Positions 32,010 to 40,248 of a stretch of 64,000 nt of DNA are shown piece after piece. Both the position numbers and the translations under genes were made by a program. Each line of letters opens with the position of its first letter. Positions within the stretch are counted from its first letter, which is position 1. The notes under the pieces are model-generated. The model searched no databases, had not been told where the DNA came from, and worked only from the letters and a program-made list of their open reading frames with translations. The DNA comes from Streptomyces sp. ISL-87 (lineage in GTDB: Bacteria > Actinomycetota > Actinomycetes > Streptomycetales > Streptomycetaceae), in the NCBI RefSeq assembly GCF_018614095.1, contig NZ_JAGGOY010000131.1, positions 1 to 64,000 of the forward strand. The letters run 5' to 3'.

Positions 32010-33647
32010 GTGGCCAGGCGCCCACTTCCCCGCATTCTCAGCAGCGGCACAACGTCGCTGGCCCGGGGCCGCGACTTCGCTCGCACGGCCGCCGACAGCG
32101 CCACGGACGTTCTCCATCCGCTCCTCACCATCGGACGCGGCCTGCGCATCCTGGCTTCGGCCGGGCGGCGCAAATGGGCCGAGACCCCCAAGGACAAGCG
32201 TGGTCCCGCGCTGTTCCTGGGAGCCGCCTGCGTCCTCGTGGTCGCGCTCGTCCCCTACGGCCCGCTGTGCGCCCTGATCACCCTCATGGCGGCGGCAGCC
32301 TGGCAGGGACGCGACCGCACCCCGGCGAAGTCCGGGCCCAGCGATGCCGAGACCGAGCGGCTCGGCTCCCTCTACGAAGCCCTCGTGCCGTACTTCTCCA
32401 TCCCGGAGGACCCGAGACCGCTCTTCGCTCACGGCGGGGACTGGGAGCAGGCCTTCAGCGGCTACGAGTTCGACGAGGCGGGCCGCGTCACCCGGCTGCG
32501 CATCCGCTACCCGGCCTACTTCACCGATGGCGAGGCCGCATCGAGGGCCCGGATCGAGGCACTGCTGCACGCCAAGTCCGGGCGCGGACGGGAGTATCTC
32601 TTCGACTGGGACGAGGAGGGCAACCAGCTCGACCTGAGTGTGCTGGCGGCGCTGCCGACGGGCATCGCCGCCCAGCCGTTCGTCACCTCGCCCGGCGAGA
32701 CCGTGCTCGGTTTCACCGACGCCCGGAGCGTGCAGCGCACCCTGCCCGTCCTGGAGGCCGACGAGCCCCGCGACGTGCCGCCGGTGATCTGGCGCACCGG
32801 CCCCCGGTCCACCGAACCCCATCTGCTGGCCGTGGGCCAGCCCGGCAGCGGCACCTCCACCCTGCTCCGCTCGATCGCCTTGCAGGCCCTCCAGCACGGG
32901 GGCGACGTACTGATCGTCGAGGGCGGCGGCAGCGGCGAGTACTCCTGCCTCTCCGGCCGTACCGGCGTCCTCGCCGTGGAATGCGGCCTGAGCGGGGCGC
33001 TGGCCACCCTGGAGTGGGCCGCGAACGAGACCGAGCGGCGCCTGATCGCCACGCACCGGGCTCGCGAGTCCGGCCGCCCCGCGCCCGAGGACACCCGGCA
33101 CCCGCTGTGGATCCTGCTGGACCGGCCCAGCGCGCTCGCGCACCTCGCGGCCGCCGAGGGGGCCCCGGACCCGCTCGCCCAGCTCCAGGTGCCGCTGCGG
33201 CACGGCCGCACCGGGCACATCACGGTGGTGGTGGCCGAGCAGTTCGACCACCTCGAGCTGCTGAACGACACCGTCTGGCAGCACACCCGGGCCCGGGTCG
33301 TACTCGGGCCCGCCTCGATCCAGCAGATCGCCGACGTACTGGGCCTGCCGCCGCACACCACCCCGACCGCGCAGGTGCCGCCCGGACGCGGGTACGCCCG
33401 GCTCGGCACGGGTCCCGTCCACCGGTTGCAGGTGCCCGCCACGCCCGACCCGTACGACGACGCCACGCACCCGGCGTACCGGCAGGCGGTACTGGAGCTG
33501 CTGCCCGCACGGCAGCAGCCCGGCCCGGGGGCGCCGGGGCGCGTCACGCTGGCCAAGACGCTCCAGGGCCACCAGCCCCCGGCCCAGGCCCAGGGCCCGG
33601 CGATCGACGCCACGGAGATCCCGGAGGTCCCGGCCGAGGCGCCGTAA
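32010..33647 (+). CDS. sffA: SpoIIIE/FtsK-like DNA translocase (SffA-like)
   Basis: The 545 aa have an N-terminal basic region, a membrane segment pair (GPALFLGAACVLVVALVPYGPLCALITLMAAAAW) and a C-terminal RecA-like translocase domain. The P-loop-like stretch GQPGSGTSTLL (about residues 278-288) has Thr where the Walker A lysine is expected. The Walker B region reads LWILLDRP. SffA is described as a SpoIIIE/FtsK-like septal protein of Streptomyces sporulation. It probably helps clear or organise chromosomes at septa; the altered P-loop questions whether it hydrolyses ATP. Co-transcription with smeA is expected. Confidence 0.85.
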   Translation: MARRPLPRILSSGTTSLARGRDFARTAADSATDVLHPLLTIGRGLRILASAGRRKWAETPKDKRGPALFLGAACVLVVALVPYGPLCALITLMAAAAWQGRDRTPAKSGPSDAETERLGSLYEALVPYFSIPEDPRPLFAHGGDWEQAFSGYEFDEAGRVTRLRIRYPAYFTDGEAASRARIEALLHAKSGRGREYLFDWDEEGNQLDLSVLAALPTGIAAQPFVTSPGETVLGFTDARSVQRTLPVLEADEPRDVPPVIWRTGPRSTEPHLLAVGQPGSGTSTLLRSIALQALQHGGDVLIVEGGGSGEYSCLSGRTGVLAVECGLSGALATLEWAANETERRLIATHRARESGRPAPEDTRHPLWILLDRPSALAHLAAAEGAPDPLAQLQVPLRHGRTGHITVVVAEQFDHLELLNDTVWQHTRARVVLGPASIQQIADVLGLPPHTTPTAQVPPGRGYARLGTGPVHRLQVPATPDPYDDATHPAYRQAVLELLPARQQPGPGAPGRVTLAKTLQGHQPPAQAQGPAIDATEIPEVPAEAP

Positions 33648-33783
33648 GCCCGGCAGGCCCGGCACTCCCCCGCAGGCCCCCGTAAAAGGCCCCCCTACAC
33701 CCACAGGCCCAGCAGGCCCCACACACTCACAGGCCCCGCACAACCCCACAGGCCCCGCGCCGGTAGGCGCCCCGGCCCCGCCT

Positions 33784-35286
33784 CTACGCGACGAACGTGC
33801 GCGGCGGCTCCGCGCCGCTGCCGCCCGCGCCCGTGCCGACCAGGCGGGCCGCCGACGCCAGTCGGGCCGCGGCCTCCTCGGCCACCGGGCCGCCGACGGT
33901 GAACGGCAGCCGGACGTAGCCCTCGAAGGCCCCGTCCACGCCGAACCGCGGCCCCGAGGGGACCCGTACGCCGACCCGCTCCCCCACCTCGGCCAGCCGT
34001 GAGCCGGACAGCCCGCCCGCGCGGGCCCAGAGCGTCAGCCCGCCCTTCGGGACCGCGAACTCCCAGTCCGGCAGCTCCCTGCGCACCGCCGTCACCAGCG
34101 CGTCCCGGTTCTCCCGGGCCTGGTCGCGGCGGATCCCGACGGCCTCCTGCCAGCCCCCGGTCCGCATCAGCCAGTTCACCGCGAGCTGCTCCAGCACCGG
34201 GGTGCCCAGATCGGCGTACGCACGCGCCGCGACCAGGCTCCGGATCACATCGGGCGCCGCCCGGACCCAGCCGATCCGCATCCCCGCCCAGAAGGCCTTG
34301 CTGGCGGAGCCGACGGTGATCACGGTCGAGCCGGCCGGGTCGAAGGAGCACACCGGCCGCGGCATGTCCAGGTCCGGGTCCAGCTGGAGCTCGGCCATGG
34401 TCTCGTCGGCGATCAGTACGGTGCCGGCCGAGCGGGCGGCCGCCACCATGGCGCGGCGCTGCTCCTCGGAGGCCAGCGCGCCGGTCGGGTTGTGGAAGTC
34501 GGCGACGACGTACGCCAGGCGGGGCGCGGAGTCGCGCAGCACCTGCCGCCACACGTCCATGTCCCAGCCGCTCAGCCCGTCACCCATCGCGACCGGCACG
34601 AGGCGGACCCCGGCGGCGCGCATCAGCTGAAGGATGTTGGCGTAGGAAGGGGACTCGACGGCGATCCGCTCCCCGCGGCCCGCGAACAGGCTGCAGATGG
34701 CGTCGATGGCGCCCATCGCACCGGTGGTGACCATGATCTGCTCGGGCATGGTCGGGATGCCGCGCTCGGTGTAGCGGTCGGCGAGCATCCGGCGCAGCGC
34801 GGGCAGCCCGGCGGGGTAGTCGCCGTGGGTGTGCGCGTACGGCGGGAGCTCTTCCAGCGCTCCCTGGACGGCCTTGGTGAGCCAGGGCTCGGGGGCCGGG
34901 AGGGCCGCGCAGCCGAGGTCGATCATCGAGCCGAGGGACTCGGGCGGCAGGGGTTCCAGGCCGCGGGCGGGCAGCGGGTTCCCGGCCGGCACGGAGGTCC
35001 AGCTGCCGGCGCCCCGGCGGGATTCCAGGAAACCCTCGCCGCGCAGGGCCTCGTAGGCCGCGGCGACGGTGGTGCGGCTGAGGGAGAGGGCGACGGCGAG
35101 CTCCCGCTCGGCGGGCAGCCGGGCGGCGACCGGGACGCGGCCTTCGAGGACGAGCAGCCGGATTCCGTCGGCGAGCGAGCGGTACGCGGGCGGCTTGCGG
35201 GTGCCCGGCACGCCGGGCCGCTCCTGCTGGGAGGTGATGAGACGGGCGAGCTGTGCGGCACCCACCGCCGAGGTCCACTCTGCCAT
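33784..35286 (-). CDS. MocR-type GntR regulator with aminotransferase domain
   Basis: The 500 aa are a fusion of an N-terminal GntR winged helix (YRSLADGIRLLVLEG to TTVAAAYEALRGEGFLESRRGAGSWT) and a class I aminotransferase-like domain with the PLP lysine region TVGSASKAFWAGMRIG and the Asn/Asp motif ADFHNPTGAL. MocR proteins sense PLP or vitamin B6-related compounds or regulate amino-acid genes. The ATG at 35286 is used. The gene is divergent from the GDPD gene, and a GGTCC-ATC-GGACC palindrome at 35380-35392 in the gap may be an operator. Confidence 0.88.
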   Translation of the reverse strand: MAEWTSAVGAAQLARLITSQQERPGVPGTRKPPAYRSLADGIRLLVLEGRVPVAARLPAERELAVALSLSRTTVAAAYEALRGEGFLESRRGAGSWTSVPAGNPLPARGLEPLPPESLGSMIDLGCAALPAPEPWLTKAVQGALEELPPYAHTHGDYPAGLPALRRMLADRYTERGIPTMPEQIMVTTGAMGAIDAICSLFAGRGERIAVESPSYANILQLMRAAGVRLVPVAMGDGLSGWDMDVWRQVLRDSAPRLAYVVADFHNPTGALASEEQRRAMVAAARSAGTVLIADETMAELQLDPDLDMPRPVCSFDPAGSTVITVGSASKAFWAGMRIGWVRAAPDVIRSLVAARAYADLGTPVLEQLAVNWLMRTGGWQEAVGIRRDQARENRDALVTAVRRELPDWEFAVPKGGLTLWARAGGLSGSRLAEVGERVGVRVPSGPRFGVDGAFEGYVRLPFTVGGPVAEEAAARLASAARLVGTGAGGSGAEPPRTFVA

Positions 35287-35379
35287 GACGTCCGGTCCAC
35301 CTTTGTCGAATTGGCCCTGACCGGCCCCTGCGTGCCACCGGTATTGGATTGCTTCCTGAGCCACAGGGTGCCATGGAGC

Positions 35380-35392
35380 GGTCCATCGGACC
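35380..35392. promoter_or_regulatory. Palindrome GGTCC-ATC-GGACC between the MocR and GDPD genes
   Basis: A perfect 5-bp inverted repeat with a 3-bp spacer. A related CGGTCCACC lies at about 35293, close to the MocR start. It could be a MocR or other operator; no test is possible here. Confidence 0.3.
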
Positions 35393-35467
35393 AGAGGTGC
35401 GCGGCCGTTCACCGCCCGGCCATCGAGCCGCTCCCGCCCCACCGGATCCAGGGGGCATACTGCCGCC

Positions 35468-36238
35468 GTGACGCACGTACGCCTTCGGCACCCGTATCTG
35501 GACCATCCGGCTCCGATCCCCTTCGCGCACCGGGGAGGGGCCGCGGACGGGCTGGAGAACACCGCCGCCGCCTTCCGCCGGGCGGCCGGGGCGGGCTACC
35601 GGTATTTCGAGACCGATGTGCACGCCACGGTCGACGGGAAGCTGGTGGCCTTCCACGACTCCACCCTGGACCGGGTCACCGACACGCGGGGCCGGATCGC
35701 CGAGCTGCCCTGGAGCCGGGTGCGGGAGGCCCGGGTGGGCGGCGGCGAGCCGCTGCCGCTGTTCGAGGAGCTGCTGGAGGAGTTCCCGGACGCCCGCTGG
35801 AACATCGACATCAAGGCCGAGTCGGCGGTGCACCCCCTGGTCAATCTGATCGCGCGGGCCGGGGTCTGGGACCGGGTGTGCGTGGGCTCGTTCTCGGAGA
35901 GCCGGGTGGCCCGGGCGCAGAAGACCGCCGGCCCGCGGCTGGCGACCTCGTACGGGGTGCGCGGGGTGGTGGGCCTGCGGCTGCGCTCGTTCGCGATCCC
36001 CGCGGCGCTGCGGGTCGGAGCGGTGGCGGCGCAGGTTCCGGAGACCCAGGCGGGCATCCGCGTCGTCGACCGGCGCTTCGTACGGACCGCACACGAACGG
36101 GGACTCCAGGTACACGTCTGGACCGTGAACGAACCGGAACGTATGGAGGCTCTGCTCGACCTGGGTGTCGATGGCATCATGACCGACCAGATCGACATCT
36201 TGCGCACGGTGCTGGACCGGCGCGGGGCCTGGGCCTGA
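35468..36238 (+). CDS. Glycerophosphodiester phosphodiesterase
   Basis: The 256 aa cytoplasmic enzyme hydrolyses glycerophosphodiesters to glycerol-3-phosphate and an alcohol. The GDPD motifs are FAHRGGAADGLENT, ETDVHATVDGKLVAFHDSTLDR (Glu/Asp metal ligands and catalytic His), WNIDIKAES and HVWTVNEPERMEALLDLGVDGIMTDQ. The GTG at 35468 is preferred. UMF1-type permease follows 66 bp downstream and may be co-transcribed. Confidence 0.93.
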   Translation: MTHVRLRHPYLDHPAPIPFAHRGGAADGLENTAAAFRRAAGAGYRYFETDVHATVDGKLVAFHDSTLDRVTDTRGRIAELPWSRVREARVGGGEPLPLFEELLEEFPDARWNIDIKAESAVHPLVNLIARAGVWDRVCVGSFSESRVARAQKTAGPRLATSYGVRGVVGLRLRSFAIPAALRVGAVAAQVPETQAGIRVVDRRFVRTAHERGLQVHVWTVNEPERMEALLDLGVDGIMTDQIDILRTVLDRRGAWA

Positions 36239-36304
36239 CCGCTCACCGGCCTCCGTGCCCGGTGGGGCGGCCGGAGCGGTACGGGGACCAGCGAAGGGGC
36301 GCTC

Positions 36305-37708
36305 ATGAGTGCGCAGACGACGGACGAGGCGGAACCGGGGGCCGAGGACGGCAGAGCCGCGGTCGCCGCGCGCAAGCGCGAACAGCACGGCTGGTACTTC
36401 TACGATTTCGCCTGCTCGGTCTACTCGTCGAGCGTGCTCACGGTGTTCCTCGGGCCGTACCTGACCTCGGTGGCCAAGGCCGCCGCGGACGCCGGGGGCT
36501 ACGTCCACCCGCTGGGCATCCCGGTCCGGGCCGGGTCCTTCTTCGCGTACTCGGTGTCGGTCTCGGTGATCGTGGCCGTGCTGATCATGCCGCTGGTGGG
36601 CGCTCTCGCGGACCGCAGCGGCCGCAAGAAGCCGTTGCTGGCGGCCGCGGCGTACACGGGCGCGACGGCGACGGCCGGAATGTTCTTCCTGGGCGGAGAG
36701 CGCTATCTGCTGGGCGGGCTGCTGCTGATCGTCGCGAACGCCTCGCTCTCGGTCTCGATGGTGCTCTACAACGCCTACCTGCCGCAGATCTCCACCCCGG
36801 ACGAGCGGGACTCCGTCTCCTCGCGGGGCTGGGCCTTCGGCTACACCGCGGGCGCGTTCGTACTCGTACTGAACCTGGTGCTCTTCCAGGGACACGACTC
36901 CTTCGGCCTCTCCGAGGGCGCGGCGGTCCGGATATGCCTGGCGTCGGCGGGCCTGTGGTGGGGGGCCTTCGCGATCATCCCGCTGCGGCGGCTGCGGGAC
37001 CGGGCGGCCATACCGGAGAGGGTGAGCGGGGAGGACGGGAGCGGGGAGGACGGGAGCGCACCGGCCGTCAGCGGCTGGAAGCAGCTCGTCGCCACCCTGA
37101 AGGACATGCGGCGCTATCCGCTGACCCTGTCGTTCCTGCTGGCGTACCTGATCTACAACGACGGCGTGCAGACGGTGATCTCCCAGGCCTCGGTCTACGG
37201 CTCGGAGGAGCTGGAGCTGGAGCAGTCCACGCTGATCGTGGCGGTGCTGCTGGTCCAGATCCTGGCCGTGGCCGGGGCGCTGGGGATGGGCCGGCTGGCC
37301 CGCGAGTACGGCGCCAAGCGGACGATTCTCGGGTCGCTGGCCGCCTGGGGCCTCACGCTGGGGGCCGGATACTTCCTGCCGGCGCGGACGCCGGTGTGGT
37401 TCTTCGCACTCGCCGCGATGATCGGACTGGTGCTGGGCGGCAGTCAGGCGCTGTCGCGCTCGCTGTTCTCGCACCTGGTGCCGGCCGGCAAGGAGGCCGA
37501 GTACTTCTCCGCGTACGAGATGAGCGACCGGGGGCTGAGCTGGGTGGGGCCGCTGGTCTTCGGCCTGACCTACCAGGTCACGGGCAGCTACCGGGACGCG
37601 ATCATCTCGTTGGTGGTCTTCTTCGTACTGGGTTTCGTGCTGCTGGCGAGGGTGCCGGTGCGGCGCGCGGTGGAGGCGGCGGGCAATCCTGTTCCGGAGC
37701 GGATCTGA
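36305..37708 (+). CDS. MFS transporter, UMF1/Atg22-like
   Basis: The 467 aa have about 12 membrane helices and an N-terminal cytoplasmic head. The opening WYFYDFACSVYSSSVLTVFLGPYL and the following GALADRSGRKKPLLAAAAY are typical of the UMF1 (Atg22) branch of the major facilitator superfamily. The substrate is unknown. The ATG follows GAAGGGG. GDPD lies just upstream, so a link to phospholipid-derived metabolites is possible but not shown. Confidence 0.88.
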   Translation: MSAQTTDEAEPGAEDGRAAVAARKREQHGWYFYDFACSVYSSSVLTVFLGPYLTSVAKAAADAGGYVHPLGIPVRAGSFFAYSVSVSVIVAVLIMPLVGALADRSGRKKPLLAAAAYTGATATAGMFFLGGERYLLGGLLLIVANASLSVSMVLYNAYLPQISTPDERDSVSSRGWAFGYTAGAFVLVLNLVLFQGHDSFGLSEGAAVRICLASAGLWWGAFAIIPLRRLRDRAAIPERVSGEDGSGEDGSAPAVSGWKQLVATLKDMRRYPLTLSFLLAYLIYNDGVQTVISQASVYGSEELELEQSTLIVAVLLVQILAVAGALGMGRLAREYGAKRTILGSLAAWGLTLGAGYFLPARTPVWFFALAAMIGLVLGGSQALSRSLFSHLVPAGKEAEYFSAYEMSDRGLSWVGPLVFGLTYQVTGSYRDAIISLVVFFVLGFVLLARVPVRRAVEAAGNPVPERI

Positions 37709-38021
37709 GCGGGATCCGGCCGTGCTCGCGGACCGAATCCACTAACGATTTCCGAACGGATTTCGACGTTGAAGCGAAGGCCCGGTAGTGTACGCCTTTG
37801 GCCTGCCAGGCGGACCGTTACTGCGCGCTAAAGAAGTAAAGACGTTGGGTGACATCTGCTGCCAGATGTGACAAAACGGGCATTGGTGGGTACAACAAGG
37901 GGCGGCACGACGGGCGACGCATTGACCCGGAGCGGGAATCTATACCGCCGACCGGACGTTGACCGGATGACGACGACAGCGACACCTGTCCTGTGGGCGA
38001 CAAGCCCGGGAGGCACGATTC
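37709..38021. other. rbpA upstream region
   Basis: It holds the SigR promoter at 37934-37960 and is otherwise without a gene. A TTCGAC and a TAGTGT 18 bases apart at about 37763-37792 could be a second, vegetative promoter; this is weak. The segment is less GC-rich than its neighbours. Confidence 0.6.
37934..37960 (+). promoter_or_regulatory. SigR-type promoter of rbpA
   Basis: GGGAAT (37934-37939) is followed by exactly 18 bp and GTT (37958-37960), matching the GGAAT-N18-GTT consensus of the thiol-oxidative stress sigma factor SigR. It lies about 60 bp upstream of rbpA, a known SigR target in S. coelicolor. Confidence 0.85.
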
Positions 38022-38396
38022 ATGAGTGAGCGAGCTCTCCGCGGTACGCGGCTCGTGGTTACCAGCTACGAGACGGACCGCGGCATCGATCTGGCCCCGC
38101 GCCAGGCGGTGGAGTACGCATGCCAGAACGGACATCGATTTGAGATGCCGTTCTCGGTTGAGGCAGAAATTCCGCCGGAGTGGGAGTGCAAGGCGTGCGG
38201 CGCCATGGCACTCCTGGTTGACGGGGACGGGCCCGAAGAGAAGAAGGGCAAGCCTGCGCGAACGCACTGGGACATGCTCATGGAGCGGCGCACCCGCGAG
38301 GAGCTGGAGGAAGTGCTGGCCGAGAGGCTGGCGGTCCTGCGCTCCGGCGCCATGAACATTGCCGTGCATCCGCGGGACAGCCGCAAGTCCGCCTGA
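38022..38396 (+). CDS. rbpA: RNA polymerase-binding protein RbpA
   Basis: The 124 aa bind RNA polymerase and sigma factors (HrdB-type) and stabilise the open complex; the family is actinobacterial. Zinc ligand candidates are C34, H38, C56 and C59. The C-terminal sigma-interaction helix is visible in THWDMLMERRTREELEEVLAERL. The ATG is preceded by GGGAGG. A SigR promoter and a strong terminator frame the gene as a single transcription unit. In S. coelicolor RbpA levels respond to thiol stress. Confidence 0.97.
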   Translation: MSERALRGTRLVVTSYETDRGIDLAPRQAVEYACQNGHRFEMPFSVEAEIPPEWECKACGAMALLVDGDGPEEKKGKPARTHWDMLMERRTREELEEVLAERLAVLRSGAMNIAVHPRDSRKSA

Positions 38397-38417
38397 CAGC
38401 CGGACGTAGAACAAAGT

Positions 38418-38460
38418 CGAGGGCCCCCGCCACTTCTTGTGGCGGGGGCCCTCGGCTTTT
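38418..38460. terminator. Strong bidirectional terminator after rbpA
   Basis: A perfect 16-bp stem CGAGGGCCCCCGCCAC / GTGGCGGGGGCCCTCG (38418-38433 and 38439-38454) with loop TTCTT, followed by GCTTTT. Convergent FxsA uses the same site in reverse. Confidence 0.9.
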
Positions 38461-38494
38461 GTCCTGTACGCCGGTCAGCTGTGCGGGTACGCCG

Positions 38495-39079
38495 TCAGGG
38501 GGTCAGCGGCGCCCGGTACCCGGTGTCGGGGCCGGCCGGGCCCGGCTGGTGCGGCCGGTCCTCGCGGATGACCTCGCCCTGGACGACCTTGCCGTCCGGG
38601 TAGCGGATACGGGCCTGCTGGAAGGCGTCGCCGAAGCTGCCCGCCGGCGCCGAGGCCATCTTGCGCTCCAGCGAGCGGGCGGCGCGGCGGCCGATCCAGG
38701 CCCGGACGGGCGGGAGCAGGCAGAACAGGCCCGCCAGGTCGGAGAGCAGGCCCGGCATGATCAGGAGCAGGCCGGCCAGCATGGTGAGGCCGTTGCCGGT
38801 GCCCGGCTGTTGCGGTGTCGGCTGCTGCCCCCGCTGAGCCTGCTGGAAGGTGTCGGCCAGGTTCTTGAAGGCACGCCGCCCCGCGCGCTTGATGACCACC
38901 ACACCCAGCACCATCCCGCCCGCGAGCAGCGCGAAGACGGTCAGCCCGCCTGCGGCGCCGGCGACCAGGCTGAGCAGCCAGATCTCCATGATCAGCCAGG
39001 CGGCGACCGCCAGGGGGAGGAACGTGCGGGCGGGCGAGCGCCGCCGGGGGGCCGTCGAAAGGGGAACGCCGGTCGTCAT
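38495..39079 (-). CDS. FxsA family membrane protein
   Basis: The 194 aa have FxsA-type motifs: an N-terminal helix pair (TFLPLAVAAWLIMEIWLLSLVAGAAGG), VLGVVVIKRAGRRAF, and a central LAGLLLIMPGLLSDLAGLFCLLPPVR. FxsA of E. coli alleviates F-plasmid exclusion of phage T7; the normal role is unknown. The C-terminal tail is cytoplasmic and Pro/Gly-rich. The ATG at 39079 lies 101 bp downstream of the ppm stop, so the two could be co-transcribed. Confidence 0.85.
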   Translation of the reverse strand: MTTGVPLSTAPRRRSPARTFLPLAVAAWLIMEIWLLSLVAGAAGGLTVFALLAGGMVLGVVVIKRAGRRAFKNLADTFQQAQRGQQPTPQQPGTGNGLTMLAGLLLIMPGLLSDLAGLFCLLPPVRAWIGRRAARSLERKMASAPAGSFGDAFQQARIRYPDGKVVQGEVIREDRPHQPGPAGPDTGYRAPLTP

Positions 39080-39180
39080 TCCCCCAGTGTGCCTGGGCCG
39101 GTGTAAAAGCGGCCTCAGTCGGAGGTACCGGACAACCCCTAAGGGCGTCACAGCCGGGACTGCGCCCCCTGGCGGGGCTG

Positions 39181-39948
39181 TCAGCCCTTGCCGAGGCCCG
39201 TCAGCTTGGCCGCGCGCGACTTGAGGCCCCACTGGGTGACCCGCCACAGGGCCTCCACCACGATGTCCTTGCTCATCTTGCTGTCGCCGAACTCCCGCTC
39301 GACGAAGGTGATGGGCACCTCCACCACGCGGAAACCCTTGCCGATGGCCCGGCGGGCGAGGTCGACCTGGAAGCAGTAGCCCGCGGAGGCCACGTCCCTC
39401 AGGCCCAGCCCCTCCAGGGTCTCGCGGCGGAAGGCACGGTAGCCGCCGGTCACGTCGCGGATCGGGACGTCCAGCAGCAGCCGGGAGTACGTGGACCCGC
39501 CGCGCGAGAGGAACTCGCGGCTCTTGGGCCAGTTGACGACGCGGCCGCCCGGCACCCAGCGGGAGCCCAGCACCAGGTCGGCGCCGGCGAGCGCGGTGAG
39601 CAGCCTGGGCAGTTCCTCGGGCTGGTGGGAGCCGTCGGCGTCCATCTCGACGATCACGCCGTAGTCGCGCTCCAGGGCCCAGTCGAAGCCCGCGAGGTAG
39701 GCGGCGCCGAGGCCTTCCTTGCCCTTGCGGTGCAGGACGTGGACCTGGTCGTCGGCGGAGGCGAGCTCGTCGGCGAGCTTGCCCGTTCCGTCGGGGCTGT
39801 TGTCGTCGGCGACCAGGACGTGCGCCTCGGGTACCGCCGCGCGTACGCGTCCGACGATCAGCCCGATGTTCTCGGCCTCGTTGTAGGTCGGGATGATCAC
39901 CAAGGCCGTGCCGAGCGGTCCGTGGCTCCGCTGTCCGCCGTCACTCAC
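39181..39948 (-). CDS. ppm: Polyprenol monophosphomannose synthase
   Basis: This GT2 enzyme transfers mannose from GDP-mannose to polyprenol phosphate, supplying mannose for protein O-mannosylation. The 255 aa show IIPTYNEAENIG, ADDNSPDGTGKLADE, EMDADGSHQPEELPRLL (metal-binding Asp) and RDVTGGYRAFRRETL, all typical of bacterial Ppm. The start is GTG. In S. coelicolor the ppm gene is needed for phage phiC31 infection because the phage receptor is glycosylated. No second (Lnt) domain is fused. Confidence 0.92.
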   Translation of the reverse strand: MSDGGQRSHGPLGTALVIIPTYNEAENIGLIVGRVRAAVPEAHVLVADDNSPDGTGKLADELASADDQVHVLHRKGKEGLGAAYLAGFDWALERDYGVIVEMDADGSHQPEELPRLLTALAGADLVLGSRWVPGGRVVNWPKSREFLSRGGSTYSRLLLDVPIRDVTGGYRAFRRETLEGLGLRDVASAGYCFQVDLARRAIGKGFRVVEVPITFVEREFGDSKMSKDIVVEALWRVTQWGLKSRAAKLTGLGKG

Positions 39949-40248
39949 TGGGTCCCCTTGTGTGTTCTCGTGCGCCGTCCAGTCACAGCAGGTTGATTTT
40001 AGAACAGCGATCGGGGCCCGGGGTCCTTCGGGCCGGTCCGGTTCCCGCTGGCTGCGGGCCGCCGTGACCGTTGTCTACTGGACCGCCGGCCCCCGATCCA
40101 GGGCCACCCGCCGCCCGGTGAAGCCTTCCCTCGCCCCCGAGGCGCGGGCGCGCTGAGCGGACGGATCCGTCCGGTACGGACGTCCTGTGGTGGACCCGGC
40201 CGAACCTATCCGGGTCCGGCCGCCCGTACCGAACCGAGGCCCGCCGGA
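39949..40248. other. Intergenic region before ppm
   Basis: About 300 bp between the amidohydrolase stop and the ppm start, both on the minus strand. The ppm-proximal side has an A/T-rich pocket (TTGATTTTAGAACAG at about 39992) that may be part of a promoter. No other feature is visible. Confidence 0.5.

Noticed and set aside
34492..37788. Long plus-strand frame spanning MocR, GDPD and the MFS gene
   Set aside because: It crosses three genes with clear motifs in other frames, and its product is low complexity.
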